A program made the translations under genes and the position numbers. From the NCBI RefSeq assembly GCF_002207865.1, contig NZ_BDQM01000012.1, positions 52,759 to 116,758 on the forward strand: DNA of 64,000 nucleotides, written 5' to 3'. Positions 18,453-27,221 of this stretch are shown here, in pieces. How positions within the stretch are numbered: the stretch's first letter is position 1; each line of letters starts with the position of its first letter. The DNA comes from Colwellia marinimaniae. GTDB taxonomy: Bacteria; Pseudomonadota; Gammaproteobacteria; Enterobacterales; Alteromonadaceae. The notes beneath the pieces were generated by a model. It did no database searches. It was given only the letters and a program-made list of their open reading frames with translations, and was not told the origin of the DNA.

Positions 18453-18935
18453 TTATTTTATAATTCGTAATTTTGTACGTTTAGGACGGGCAACAGGCGT
18501 TGGATTGATTACTTGTTTGCACTTTTCTGTATTGACATCATCATTACTTTTTACTGTGATTTTATCATTACTTTTTATTGTGATTTCAGCAAAAGTTTTT
18601 TCAACGATTTTTATAGATTTTCTAGCATCGTGATCAGAAAATGGACCTCTAATTTTATAGTCTGCTTTCGTTCTCGTAGCTTTCAAATTAGCTAAAGTTA
18701 ATCCCCACTCACGCAAGCCCAGATCCTCACTCATCCTAAGTTGTTGAATAAGAGACTCATGCGACCCAAACTCCTTTTTATTTTTATCTAGGGTTGGGAG
18801 ACCATCTATTTTTACTAATTTGTGATAGAGAGCATAGTAAGAGTTACGAGCTACGTTCCTCAGTAATATCTCAGATTTTTCACCTAGTTTGTATAACGAA
18901 TTCGAGTGTTTTAAAAAATCTTCCGGTGATATCAA
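18453..18935 (-). CDS. HEPN-like protein, second gene of a two-gene unit
   Basis: From TTG at 18935 the product is 160 residues. That start overlaps the stop of the upstream gene as TTGA and is preceded by GGAG at good spacing; an earlier TTG at 18968 is also possible. The segment ILLRNVARNSYYALYHKL resembles the R...YYALFH signature of HEPN proteins, many of which are RNases in toxin-antitoxin and defence systems. The C-terminus is Lys- and Thr-rich and contains a 24-bp tandem duplication (18540-18587) encoding two near-identical octapeptides. HEPN assignment is by eye; toxin or defence activity is inference. Confidence 0.5.
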   Translation of the reverse strand: MISPEDFLKHSNSLYKLGEKSEILLRNVARNSYYALYHKLVKIDGLPTLDKNKKEFGSHESLIQQLRMSEDLGLREWGLTLANLKATRTKADYKIRGPFSDHDARKSIKIVEKTFAEITIKSNDKITVKSNDDVNTEKCKQVINPTPVARPKRTKLRIIK

Positions 18936-19684
18936 CAGCTTATCTCCATGGAAAATGCTATACTGCAAAGTTTCTCATCCACGACGACATACTGAGCAAG
19001 TTTCTTATGCCATTTACATTCAATGTCTAAGACGTTATCGAAGCATTGGCCATTTATATTAATAGCTAAGTGTAGAGAGCTATAATCTTCCACCTGTGAT
19101 ACTCCAAACACTAGACTATTTCCTAGAACAGAATACTCAGCAAAGATATCAGCAAGACTACTATATACATAATTAAAATAAGCGGAAGCTCTTGATACCA
19201 ACTTTTCATCATTGCCAAAAAAATGTAGGATTTCTTCATAATCGAAAGATATATTAAGTCCCTCAATGTTATATTTTAAAGTGATATGTTCACAATATTC
19301 AATATCTAAAGTGTAAAGTGCTGATTCATAGGTGTCTTTGCGTGACCGAGGGTATTCCAATATAATAGGATATTTCTTTGAAAGCTCAACAGCTTTATTG
19401 AATAATTTGACATTAGTAAGCCCAGAAATGATATCCGCAATACAGTCTGAGTCGTTATGCCCACTCTCCATATAATATTCTGCATTTTGATAAGCTAAGT
19501 CATATTCTAACGCATGAGAATAAAGCGCCGATAAAGTTGCATATCTTCCCGGTACATTCAAAGAGTTAGCGTTAGCAACTAAGGCTTCAAGTTTAAACGC
19601 TGAAATAGAAATTCCGTTACGAATAGACTCATTCAAACTATCAAATATTTTTGATTCAACTGTTTTTGGTAGGCGAGGTGCCAT
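18932..19684 (-). CDS. Hypothetical protein, first gene of the HEPN-like pair
   Basis: A 250-residue soluble protein starting MAPRLPKTVESKIFDSLNES, with an AAGAG ribosome site upstream. The N-terminal half is helical with a TPR-like pattern (YATLSALYSHALEYDLAYQN, YMESGHNDSDCIADIISGL). The C-terminal half has mixed strands (SSLHLAININGQCFDNVLDI). I do not recognise the family. Its stop codon overlaps the start of the HEPN-like gene, so the two are very probably co-translated, as in toxin-antitoxin and other paired defence genes. It sits at the right edge of the island. Confidence 0.55.
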   Translation of the reverse strand: MAPRLPKTVESKIFDSLNESIRNGISISAFKLEALVANANSLNVPGRYATLSALYSHALEYDLAYQNAEYYMESGHNDSDCIADIISGLTNVKLFNKAVELSKKYPIILEYPRSRKDTYESALYTLDIEYCEHITLKYNIEGLNISFDYEEILHFFGNDEKLVSRASAYFNYVYSSLADIFAEYSVLGNSLVFGVSQVEDYSSLHLAININGQCFDNVLDIECKWHKKLAQYVVVDEKLCSIAFSMEISC

Positions 19685-19929
19685 CAATTTACTCTTTTAT
19701 TTATTGTTACACGCATATTATATTATAGTAATGTCAGGTTCAATAACTAGTTAACATTCACATGAACTTTGCGTAATATCAAATAATTAGATATACGTTC
19801 TTTAAATCGCTAGATATCGTACGGGTGAAGTATATTACTAGGACAATTAGTTCATTAGAAAATATATGATAAAAAATATTAGGCTAACGTCAACAATGCG
19901 CACAAAGTGATCCTAAATATTGCTGACTG

Positions 19930-20040
19930 AGTCTCACGTATTATGACTGAAAATTCGTCGTTTCAGAAATATGATCTTGTCAGTATCCCTTTAAAAAATA
20001 TCGTAAATGAGACTAATCTCAATAATTATGCGTAGTCACA
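19930..20040 (-). repeat. Right end of the island
   Basis: Read on the minus strand from 20040 it begins TGTGACTACGCATAATTATT and continues to GTGAGACT near 19930. It aligns with the left end (11502-11620) in opposite orientation. ATGAGACT lies on the plus strand at 20007-20014. Confidence 0.6.
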
Positions 20041-20207
20041 TTTTATCAGCCTAGCTAATGGGCTAGGCTCAGGATTACTTGCTAAATATAGTAGGAATTA
20101 TGATTTATTCTAGCCTTGTTATAAGAGGTACTAGCTAGGGCTTTAAGGAGCAATAAAGCCAACTTAATGGCGTGTTATTATCGCGCGGCAGTTTTGAATA
20201 AAAACAA

Positions 20208-20251
20208 ACTATCGTAAATGAGGTTAATGTCAATAATTCTAAGGGGGCACA
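20208..20251 (-). repeat. Second, related transposon-like end
   Basis: Read on the minus strand from 20251 it begins TGTGCCCCCTTAG. The block TCGTAAATGAG..TAAT.TCAATAATT matches the island's right end and sits exactly the same distance (13 bp) from its terminus. The stretch 20041-20207 between the two ends has no gene. No matching left partner was found in the window. Confidence 0.5.
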
Positions 20252-20287
20252 GTGAACGTTATAGCAAGATATGCATAACGTTCACTG
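20250..20287. repeat. 12-bp inverted repeat next to the second end
   Basis: CAGTGAACGTTA and TAACGTTCACTG form perfect arms around a 14-base spacer. There is no T tract, so it is not a clear terminator. It abuts the second transposon-like end and lies 46 bp after the nhaD stop. Confidence 0.6.
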
Positions 20288-20332
20288 CTCGTTACCTTGA
20301 GTAGGGGGGATACAGTGAGTGGCTGCTATTTT

Positions 20333-21577
20333 TTAGCCAATTAGCCAATTAGCCGCGAAATAGACACCAATATAACCCACGGTATAGGCGATAATCAAAG
20401 CGAAAATATTTTGCAAGTAACTGATGAAGTTCAATTCGTTAATTTTGCTCATGGCAATAATACCTGCGGCTGAGCCTATAACGAGAATAGAGCCACCGAC
20501 ACCCGTGGCATAGGTGAGCATTAGCCACTCGGTGACTTTCATATCAACGCCAGATTTTAATAACGCGGCAGTTAAAGGGACGTTGTCAATTACAGAGGAC
20601 ATAAAACCGACTAAATAGTTAACTGTTATGGCTGGTAAGTACTGATAGAGTTCAGTAAAACCCTGTAGTACGCCAATTTCTTTTAAAATCCCGACCAGTA
20701 ATAACACCCCTAAAAAGAACAGTAGGGCATCATATTCTACTTCGCGTATATAGTTTAAAGCATCTTGGTTATTTTTATTGGGTAGCATATTCGCCACTAA
20801 AAACATCACAGATAAACCAAACAAAAAAGTCAATACAGGTGGAATATGAAACAAGACATTGGCGAGTAAAGTACCTGAAATAGTTAAAACAAAAATTAGG
20901 GCGATAATGATATCCCCTTTATCAATCTGAATACGTGTTTGCGCTAATTTAACTTCGCCGGTGAGTTTGAATGATAATAAAGTCGCTAAGGTTAATACCC
21001 CCAAAAATGCCGGTAGAATTAAAATAAGCAAGTTAGCAATGGTGACTTTGTTTTCCATGAATATCATTAAGGTAGTGACATCACCGGTGATCAGCGAAAC
21101 ACCACCACTGTTAACGGCAAATATTATTAGGGTGGCATATTTTAAGCGTTTTTTTACTTCTAATTGTAAATTCACCACCACAGTAATAGACACCAGTGTT
21201 GCGGTGACATTATCGGCGAAAGAAGAGAAGACAAAAGCAAAAATGGCAATGACAAACATCAAACCACGTTCAGAAATGGTTTCCGGCAATATCCGTTGCA
21301 CTAGCGCGGAGATAAAACCTTTGCTATTTAAATAAGCAACAAAGGTCATTGCCGACATCAGAAATAACCACAGGGTGGCAATTTCAAGTAAATTTTCATT
21401 CAGTTGCTGAGTTGTTTCACTGGTCAGGCTTTGGTTTATTGGAAAGATAAATGCGAGTATCCAACAAAGGGTGCCAAAAAACAGGGTTGTTTTTGCCTTG
21501 TTGATGTGAATTAAGTCTTCAAAAATGATCATCAAAAAACTGATGACCACTAGGGTGAGAATAACGGTATTAATCAT
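20333..21577 (-). CDS. nhaD: Na+/H+ antiporter NhaD
   Basis: A 414-residue inner-membrane protein with about 12 hydrophobic segments. It belongs to the NhaD family, which expels sodium (or lithium) in exchange for protons and is common in marine and alkaliphilic bacteria. Family text is visible: FLMSAMTFVAYLNSKGF, SSFADNVTATLVSITVVV, VNSGGVSLITGDVTTLMIF, MSSVIDNVPLTAALLKSG and YATGVGGSILVIGSAAGI. The last codons lie in an 8-bp tandem repeat (TTAGCCAA on the plus strand), so slippage could change the C-terminus. It is monocistronic. Confidence 0.93.
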   Translation of the reverse strand: MINTVILTLVVISFLMIIFEDLIHINKAKTTLFFGTLCWILAFIFPINQSLTSETTQQLNENLLEIATLWLFLMSAMTFVAYLNSKGFISALVQRILPETISERGLMFVIAIFAFVFSSFADNVTATLVSITVVVNLQLEVKKRLKYATLIIFAVNSGGVSLITGDVTTLMIFMENKVTIANLLILILPAFLGVLTLATLLSFKLTGEVKLAQTRIQIDKGDIIIALIFVLTISGTLLANVLFHIPPVLTFLFGLSVMFLVANMLPNKNNQDALNYIREVEYDALLFFLGVLLLVGILKEIGVLQGFTELYQYLPAITVNYLVGFMSSVIDNVPLTAALLKSGVDMKVTEWLMLTYATGVGGSILVIGSAAGIIAMSKINELNFISYLQNIFALIIAYTVGYIGVYFAANWLIG

Positions 21578-22309
21578 AATAATGGGCTGCTAGGACAATA
21601 AGAGTTTGTTATCACCATTAAAAAATAGTGACAAGAAGTCTCCAAAAAAGAGAAAACACTATGCTTTATGCGGTTTATTTATCGCTTGGCTGATAGTATT
21701 GAGTGCTGTTTTTGTAACGTTTAAGAGGCCGGTGGGTCACGATTACAGCAAGGTAATCTTTGCAGGTTTAGGCTTTCTAAGGGGGGATGAACAATGAGTA
21801 GGCTAGGTTTGTCAAACCTTTTTAGAGTAAGGTGACTGCATAAAAGCGCACTAGGCTCATGATTATCTTCTAACTCAAGTTGGCCATAATAGCCGTTGTT
21901 TACGTTAGTTTCTGCTAAGCAGGGCTGAGCTAAGCTTGTGCTTAAAAAGCAAAAGCATAATAAAAAACACAATAAGGCATAGGGCTTATTGAAGGTCATT
22001 TTTTTATCATTAATTAACACCATGGCGGCGCATTATATACGCAAGTTTACTCTAAGGAAACGTTAATTTACTGGTCTAAGTGAATAAGACTAGCGCGCTG
22101 AGGCAGGGCCACATAGCAAAGTATTTGCCGATTAAGCCGAGTAAAACTAGCTTAATAAAAGCGGATGGCGAGATTAAATATCGCCATAGTGGTTTGTTTT
22201 AAGGTAAAATAACCCCTATGGCGATTGGATTTAACCTTGATTAAGCCATCATCAGTTACTCTTTCGAACAAGGTTAATATCAAGATAATTAAAGGCAATA
22301 GTGAAAGCG
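21578..22309. other. 730-bp region between nhaD and the DUF4266 module
   Basis: The region should hold the divergent promoters of nhaD and the DUF4266 gene. It also holds two overlapping ORFs on opposite strands (21606-21797 plus, from TTG; 21721-22023 minus), of which only the minus one has a signal-peptide-like start. I see no RNA gene or clear terminator. Confidence 0.4.
21721..22023 (-). CDS. Small hypothetical protein with possible signal peptide
   Basis: The frame encodes up to 100 residues. An internal start (ATG at 21999) would give MTFNKPYALLCFLLCFCFLS followed by SLAQP, a plausible signal peptide. The rest is Leu- and Pro-rich with no family I know. The ribosome site is weak and an ORF on the other strand overlaps its 3' third, so this may not be a gene. 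Confidence 0.25.
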   Translation of the reverse strand: MVLINDKKMTFNKPYALLCFLLCFCFLSTSLAQPCLAETNVNNGYYGQLELEDNHEPSALLCSHLTLKRFDKPSLLIVHPPLESLNLQRLPCCNRDPPAS

Positions 22310-22579
22310 ATGCAATCCACCGTTAAAAAATCACTGCAATTACACCAGCATAAATTAACAGCTAAATTTAAGCTTGTTTTGTTAGTTGTTGTTCTTAGTA
22401 ACCTTAGTGCTTGCAGTAGTTTGGGAGTAGAGCCGTGGCAGCGGGATTTATTGGCGAAAAAATCAATGGCGCTAACATCCAGCGCTATTGATGCTGCTTT
22501 GGACGATCATATTTATTTTTCCAAAGAAGCCTCTAGCGGAGGCAAGAGCTTTGGTGGCGGCGGCTGTGGCTGCAATTAA
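22310..22579 (+). CDS. DUF4266 small lipoprotein with Cys-rich C-terminal tail
   Basis: An 89-residue lipoprotein (ATG at 22310; a GTG at 22301 is in frame). The signal ends in the lipobox LSAC. The mature part carries the DUF4266 text VEPWQRDLLAKKSMAL and ends in an unusual Gly/Cys tail, GKSFGGGGCGCN. It is followed 33 bp later by a DUF3570 gene and then by an ApbE-type gene, a set that recurs in several proteobacteria (recalled). The tail could bind metal, be modified, or form a disulfide; none of this is shown by the sequence alone. Confidence 0.85.
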   Translation: MQSTVKKSLQLHQHKLTAKFKLVLLVVVLSNLSACSSLGVEPWQRDLLAKKSMALTSSAIDAALDDHIYFSKEASSGGKSFGGGGCGCN

Positions 22580-22612
22580 TTTTTAGACAATAAGCACTAA
22601 GTATCATAATCG

Positions 22613-23974
22613 ATGAGTTATTCAGACACTAAACAACATAACCAGCATAAAAAAACCAATCTCAAAACCGCTTTATCTATGGCGGCGGGCGCTTTATTAG
22701 GTACTGGCGCTATAGTGCATGAGGCAAAAGCTGAAATTTTAACAGATTGGCAATTTGATAGTGCCTTTTTATATTATTCCGAAGCCGAGCGGGTCACTGC
22801 GGCTGAGATCATTGTCAGCGCTAACAAAACCTTTGCCAACGATGAAGTATTAAATGTAAAGCTGACTATCGACTCCTTAACTGGCGCTTCAGCTAATGGT
22901 GCTGTGGTACAAGCTCAAGCGCAAACTTTTACTCGCCCCTCAGGTGAGGGTCAATATGTTAGCCAAGCAGGGAATACCCCCCTTGATGACACCTTCAAAG
23001 ATACTCGAGTGCAGTTAAACGCCCAGTGGACACAGCCGCTAGCTGAAAACTATACCGCCAGTATTGGTGGCCATTTATCGAAAGAGTTTGATTATTTATC
23101 CCTGGGTATTAATGGTAATTTAGCGCTGGATTTTTATAAGAAAAACTCAACAATTTCATTAGGTTTTAGTCATTTTCAAGATAGATATACCCCTATTGGT
23201 GGCATACCTAAACCTTATGCCTCTATGCTTATTGGTGATAGCAATTCACCTAGTTGGCATGAAGATTTTGCGGCAACGCGAATAGCCAGTGGCGATAATA
23301 AGATCACCAGTGATGTTTTAGTGGGTTTTACCCAAGTTATTAATCGCCGGATGATCACCCAGTTTAACTACTCTTATTCTATGGTGCGGGGTTATTTAAC
23401 CGATCCCTTTAAAATTGTCAGTGTGTTGAACCAAGCGGGCACGGCCCAAGATTATATTTATGAACACCGGCCGGATGAGCGCAAAAAGCAAAGTGTCTTT
23501 GCGCAAACTAAATACCATTTTGACCAAGGCCTGTTGAATAGTGTGCTGGATTTTTCTTATCGTTATATGTGGGATGACTGGCAAATTAACTCGCACACTC
23601 TGGATAGCACTTTGCATATGCCTCTTGCTAGTCGCTTTGGTAAAGCAAGCTATCTACAGCCACATATTCGTTATTATCAACAAAGTGCCGCTGGTTTTTA
23701 TCGCCCCTATACTTTTGTGGAGCAAGTAAGTAATGGCTCATCAGAAGAAAACTTTATCAGTGCTGATTACCGCATAGGGGCAATGACCGCGGTAACTCTT
23801 GGACTGAAATATGGTTTCAGTCTCAATAACGGTAACGATTTTTCCGTAAGGTTAGAATATTATCGACAAATGCCAAGCAATGCTGGTTTTGACCAACCTA
23901 GCGAGCTGGCTAACTTAACTGTCTATCCCGTGGTGCAAGCCGTTATATTCCAGTTAAGCTATTCGTTTTTATAA
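22613..23974 (+). CDS. DUF3570 outer-membrane beta-barrel protein
   Basis: A 453-residue protein with an N-terminal export signal (TALSMAAGALLGTGAIVHEAKA) that follows a hydrophilic leader. The mature part is a series of alternating strands typical of an outer-membrane barrel (LTDWQFDSAFLYYSEAERV, LDFSYRYMWDDWQI, VTLGLKYGFSLNNG) and ends in aromatic FQLSYSFL, as barrels do. Function is unknown. It sits between the DUF4266 lipoprotein and an ApbE-like gene, with short gaps, so the three probably act together at the envelope. Confidence 0.88.
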   Translation: MSYSDTKQHNQHKKTNLKTALSMAAGALLGTGAIVHEAKAEILTDWQFDSAFLYYSEAERVTAAEIIVSANKTFANDEVLNVKLTIDSLTGASANGAVVQAQAQTFTRPSGEGQYVSQAGNTPLDDTFKDTRVQLNAQWTQPLAENYTASIGGHLSKEFDYLSLGINGNLALDFYKKNSTISLGFSHFQDRYTPIGGIPKPYASMLIGDSNSPSWHEDFAATRIASGDNKITSDVLVGFTQVINRRMITQFNYSYSMVRGYLTDPFKIVSVLNQAGTAQDYIYEHRPDERKKQSVFAQTKYHFDQGLLNSVLDFSYRYMWDDWQINSHTLDSTLHMPLASRFGKASYLQPHIRYYQQSAAGFYRPYTFVEQVSNGSSEENFISADYRIGAMTAVTLGLKYGFSLNNGNDFSVRLEYYRQMPSNAGFDQPSELANLTVYPVVQAVIFQLSYSFL

Positions 23975-24046
23975 TTGCTTACCTAGAAGGTGCTATGGCA
24001 CTTTATATGAGAGTTGCGATGAAATTTTACCCTGCTAATAACCTTA

Positions 24047-24985
24047 ATGAATAAAGCCATTAATAAAACAAATAACAACAGCAAGCGAACGCTATCGCTC
24101 CAAGCTCAAGAGCAAGGCTATGTAATATCTTTTAACGCTATGGCCAGCCCCTGTGAAGTACTGATCCAAACAAAGGATCATCGCTTGGCAAAACAGGTCG
24201 CCAGCGCGGTCAGTGATGAGGTTTGGCGTATTGAAGATAAGTTTAGTCGCTATAACAAAGACAGTGTCTGTTACCAAATCAATAATAATGCTGGGCAGAG
24301 CATGGCCATCGATGAAGAATGCTACTTGTTATTAAACTTTGCTGAGCAGTGTTATCAGCTCAGTGAGGGGGTATTTGATATTAGCGCCGGTATTCTAAAT
24401 CAAGTGTGGCACTTTGATGGCAGTGATAATATCGCCACAAAAAAGCAAGTTGCCGCTGTTTTACCTTTAGTTGGCTGGCATAAAGTGAGCTATCAGCACA
24501 ACAGCATTACCTTACCCCAAGGTATGGCGCTTGATTTTGGTGGTATTGGTAAAGAATATGCGGTTGACCGCGGTATTTTATTAAGCCAGCAAATAACCGC
24601 TCTGCCAGTACTGGTGAACCTTGGTGGCGATTTGGCCGTCACTGGGCCCAGATTAAACGGTTTACCCTGGCAAGTTGCCATCGAGTCAACGGAGTACACT
24701 AAGCCAAACAGTGATAATAACAAAGAAATAATAGTGGCCTTAACTCACGGCGCCCTAGCAACAAGCGGAGATAGTAAGCGCTTTCTCGTTAAAGATGGCC
24801 AGCGATATAGCCATGTACTTAACGCCTTAACAGGCTGGCCCATCGAGCAAGCGCCAAGATCAATTACCACGCTAGCACCGCAATGCCTTCAAGCAGGTAT
24901 GTTAGCTACCCTAGCCTTGCTGCAAGGAAAGGGCGCAGAGCAGTTTTTGTCTGAGCAAGAGGTTACTTATTGGGCGCGAAGATAG
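24047..24985 (+). CDS. apbE: ApbE-like FAD:protein FMN transferase
   Basis: A 312-residue member of the ApbE family, which transfers FMN from FAD onto Thr or Ser of target proteins. Visible motifs are NAMASPCEVLIQT, FSRYNKDSVCYQIN, VFDISAGILNQVW, MALDFGGIGKEYAVDRG, LVNLGGDLAVTGP, LATSGDSKRFLVKDGQRYSH and LNALTGWPIE. Unlike classical periplasmic ApbE it shows no signal peptide from this start, so it may act in the cytoplasm. Position after DUF4266 and DUF3570 suggests one of them, or a partner encoded elsewhere, is its substrate. Confidence 0.9.
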   Translation: MNKAINKTNNNSKRTLSLQAQEQGYVISFNAMASPCEVLIQTKDHRLAKQVASAVSDEVWRIEDKFSRYNKDSVCYQINNNAGQSMAIDEECYLLLNFAEQCYQLSEGVFDISAGILNQVWHFDGSDNIATKKQVAAVLPLVGWHKVSYQHNSITLPQGMALDFGGIGKEYAVDRGILLSQQITALPVLVNLGGDLAVTGPRLNGLPWQVAIESTEYTKPNSDNNKEIIVALTHGALATSGDSKRFLVKDGQRYSHVLNALTGWPIEQAPRSITTLAPQCLQAGMLATLALLQGKGAEQFLSEQEVTYWARR

Positions 24986-25033
24986 CCATAAGCCAATAAA
25001 CGACAACAGAGCCATTAAAAATATTCGTTATGC

Positions 25034-25846
25034 TTAATTATTCGGTTTTTTGCTGTGTTGATCGTTTTTGAGCTCTGGCTTATCACCTTGATTAAATATA
25101 CCCTTCATTAACTCCATCGGCATGGGAAATAAAATGGTCGAATTTTTTTCTCCGGCAATCTCGGTCAATGTTTGCAAGTAACGTAATAAAATAGCATTGG
25201 GCTCCTTGGCTAAATTATTAGCAGCCTCGACTAATTTAGTGGAAGCTTCCATTTCCCCCGAGGCATGAATGATCTTAGCTCGCCTAGTTCGTTCCGCTTC
25301 GGCTTGTCGAGCAATAGCCCGGATCATGGTTTCATTTAAGTCGACATGTTTGATTTCGACATTTGATACTTTAATGCCCCAACCGTCGGTACGTGCATCC
25401 AATATCGCTTGTATATCGGTATTAAGCATATCTCGGTTGGCAAGCATCTCATCTAACTCATGTTGACCCAGCACCGAGCGCAACGTTGTTTGTGCTAATT
25501 GTGACGTTGCTTGCAAGAAATTCTCGACATTAATGATGGCCTTTTGAGGGTCGATAACGCGAAAATAAATGACCGCATTAACCCGCACCGAAACATTATC
25601 GCGACTGATGACATCTTGACTGGGCACATCCATAACCACAGTACGTAAATCTACTCGTACCATTTGTTGAATGATCGGAATAACAATGATTAAGCCCGGG
25701 CCTTTTACTTTTTCAAAGCGGCCTAAAAAAAATATTACCCCACGTTCGTATTCTCTTAAAACACGGAACATACTAAACGCAAATAATAACAATAAACTTA
25801 TGATTGCTATTGGCATCAGCATGCTGGTATTAATTAAAATTTCCAT
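25034..25846 (-). CDS. Slipin, SPFH-domain membrane protein
   Basis: A 270-residue stomatin-like protein: one N-terminal membrane helix ([19 protein letters not shown]), then the SPFH domain with [60 protein letters not shown] and the Ala/Glu-rich coiled-coil part [20 protein letters not shown]. Slipins form oligomers at the inner membrane and are cleaved or controlled by the NfeD protease encoded just upstream (25-bp gap). Together they are the classical nfeD-slipin operon, thought to act in membrane quality control. Confidence 0.93.
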   Translation of the reverse strand: MEILINTSMLMPIAIISLLLLFAFSMFRVLREYERGVIFFLGRFEKVKGPGLIIVIPIIQQMVRVDLRTVVMDVPSQDVISRDNVSVRVNAVIYFRVIDPQKAIINVENFLQATSQLAQTTLRSVLGQHELDEMLANRDMLNTDIQAILDARTDGWGIKVSNVEIKHVDLNETMIRAIARQAEAERTRRAKIIHASGEMEASTKLVEAANNLAKEPNAILLRYLQTLTEIAGEKNSTILFPMPMELMKGIFNQGDKPELKNDQHSKKPNN

Positions 25847-25871
25847 TGTGTTGTTACCTCTATCTTGCTGG

Positions 25872-27221
25872 CTATTTTTTCTGCGGTTCTGATGATCTTG
25901 TGACGCTGACAGTTAAGCCAGTAAAGCTATTCACTGTCACTAACTGCCCTTGTTTAAGTGGCTCTGTGCTGATTGCCGCCCAATGCTCGCCTTTTAATAA
26001 AATAACCCCTTCAGGGGTGAAATCCTCAAGTACTGTACCTTGTGCGCCAATAAGCGCGGCCAAGCCACTAACAACTTGATTACTTCGCATACGCCATATA
26101 TAGCCTAGAATAAAAACAATAAATGAGCCGCTGGCAATGGCGAGGGAAAAAATGAGCGTTAGGGACACCTGAAACTGTTGCTGATCGGTATCTATTAGAA
26201 AAATAGAACCTAAGATAAAGGCGACTAAGCCACCCATGCCAAAGACGCCAAAACTCGGTATCATAGACTCAACAATGAGTAAGCTGATACCAAGTAATAA
26301 TAACGCAAAACCTGCGTAGTTAATCGGTAACAGCTGAAAGGCATAAAGAGCAATAAACAACGATATAGCCCCGGTAACACCAGCAATGCCAATACCAGGG
26401 CTATAGAATTCCAGTAATAAGCCATAGATACCAATTAGCATTAACAGATAAGCAATATTCGGATCGGTAATGGTGGCAATAAATTTACTGCGCCAATCGG
26501 GTTGGCGGTAAACCAACTGCGCACCCGCGAGCTGTAGAGGGTATTCTTGCTGTTTAACTATGATGGTTTTACCATCAAGTACTTGTAATAATTTTTCAGG
26601 ACTCTCAACTAAATAGTCAATAACATTTTTTTCCAAGGCTTCTTTCGCAGATAAAGTGGCTCCTTCGCTAACGGCCAGCTCAGCCCATTTGACATTGCGC
26701 CCCCTTAATTGTGCTAAAGAGCGAATGTAGGCGATGGCATCATTGAGGACTTTTATCTCCATGGCGGATTTTTGTCGGCTTGCTTCTTTGTCTTGTTGCT
26801 TAGGGGAGAAACCACCTGCGATATTAACTGGCGTAGCTGCGCCCAATGTGGTCGCTGAAGACATTGCCGCGACGTGACAAGCATAAAGTATATAGGTGCC
26901 TGCACTAGCGGCGCGTGCTCCTTGTGGAAAAACTAAGCACAATAGCGGTATGTCTGAATCAAGTATGCGCTGATTTATATCGCGCAAACTACTGCTTAAA
27001 CCACCGGGAGTATCGATAATAAGTATGATAGCCGAGGCTTGTGCTTGTTGATTGGCTCGGCTGATTTCTTTGGCAATATAATCACTCACTGCAGGGCCAA
27101 TAGCACCTTTTATCGTTAACACTGGGATATGTTGTTGAGTAGCAGGGCGGTGTTCTGCTGCCAGTAGCTCGCCGAGCAATAAAGGGCTGCTAAGTATAAT
27201 AAACAATAATAAGCGCAACAT
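25872..27221 (-). CDS. nfeD: NfeD-family membrane serine protease
   Basis: A 449-residue protein with a signal peptide ([20 protein letters not shown]), then a ClpP-like periplasmic serine protease domain with [20 protein letters not shown] and [20 protein letters not shown] containing the likely catalytic Ser. Four to five membrane helices follow (about residues 260-390), then a C-terminal OB-fold NfeD domain ending [11 protein letters not shown]. It precedes the slipin gene by 25 bp in one operon. In archaeal homologues the protease cuts the slipin's hydrophobic tail. Confidence 0.93.
   Translation of the reverse strand: MLRLLLFIILSSPLLLGELLAAEHRPATQQHIPVLTIKGAIGPAVSDYIAKEISRANQQAQASAIILIIDTPGGLSSSLRDINQRILDSDIPLLCLVFPQGARAASAGTYILYACHVAAMSSATTLGAATPVNIAGGFSPKQQDKEASRQKSAMEIKVLNDAIAYIRSLAQLRGRNVKWAELAVSEGATLSAKEALEKNVIDYLVESPEKLLQVLDGKTIIVKQQEYPLQLAGAQLVYRQPDWRSKFIATITDPNIAYLLMLIGIYGLLLEFYSPGIGIAGVTGAISLFIALYAFQLLPINYAGFALLLLGISLLIVESMIPSFGVFGMGGLVAFILGSIFLIDTDQQQFQVSLTLIFSLAIASGSFIVFILGYIWRMRSNQVVSGLAALIGAQGTVLEDFTPEGVILLKGEHWAAISTEPLKQGQLVTVNSFTGLTVSVTRSSEPQKK

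Larger units (their letters stand above)
11502..20040. mobile_element. Accessory island bounded by inverted transposon-like ends (8.5 kb)
   Basis: The left boundary, read rightward from 11502, begins TGTGACTGCGCA. The right boundary, read on the minus strand from 20040, begins TGTGACTACGCA. About 118 bp at each end align with each other: roughly 78% identity over the outer 41 bp, a diverged middle, and a second conserved block (GAGACTGAGTCA versus GAGACTCAGTCA). Repeats of ATGAGACT inside the ends resemble transposase binding sites. The TGT...ACA termini suit a DDE transposase of the Tn7/Mu type, but no such transposase gene is inside and no target-site duplication is visible. The cargo is a broken RT gene, a methyltransferase, a lipoprotein, an IS3 element, DUF2971 and a HEPN-like pair. 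Confidence 0.6.

Noticed and set aside
11502..20040. Target-site duplication around the island
   Set aside because: The five bases outside the left end (GCATA) and right end (TTTTA) differ, so no duplication can be claimed.
21606..21797. Plus-strand ORF with a charged start and one hydrophobic segment upstream of the DUF4266 gene
   Set aside because: It needs a TTG start, has no ATG, and overlaps an ORF on the other strand that has a better signal-peptide start. Neither is convincing.
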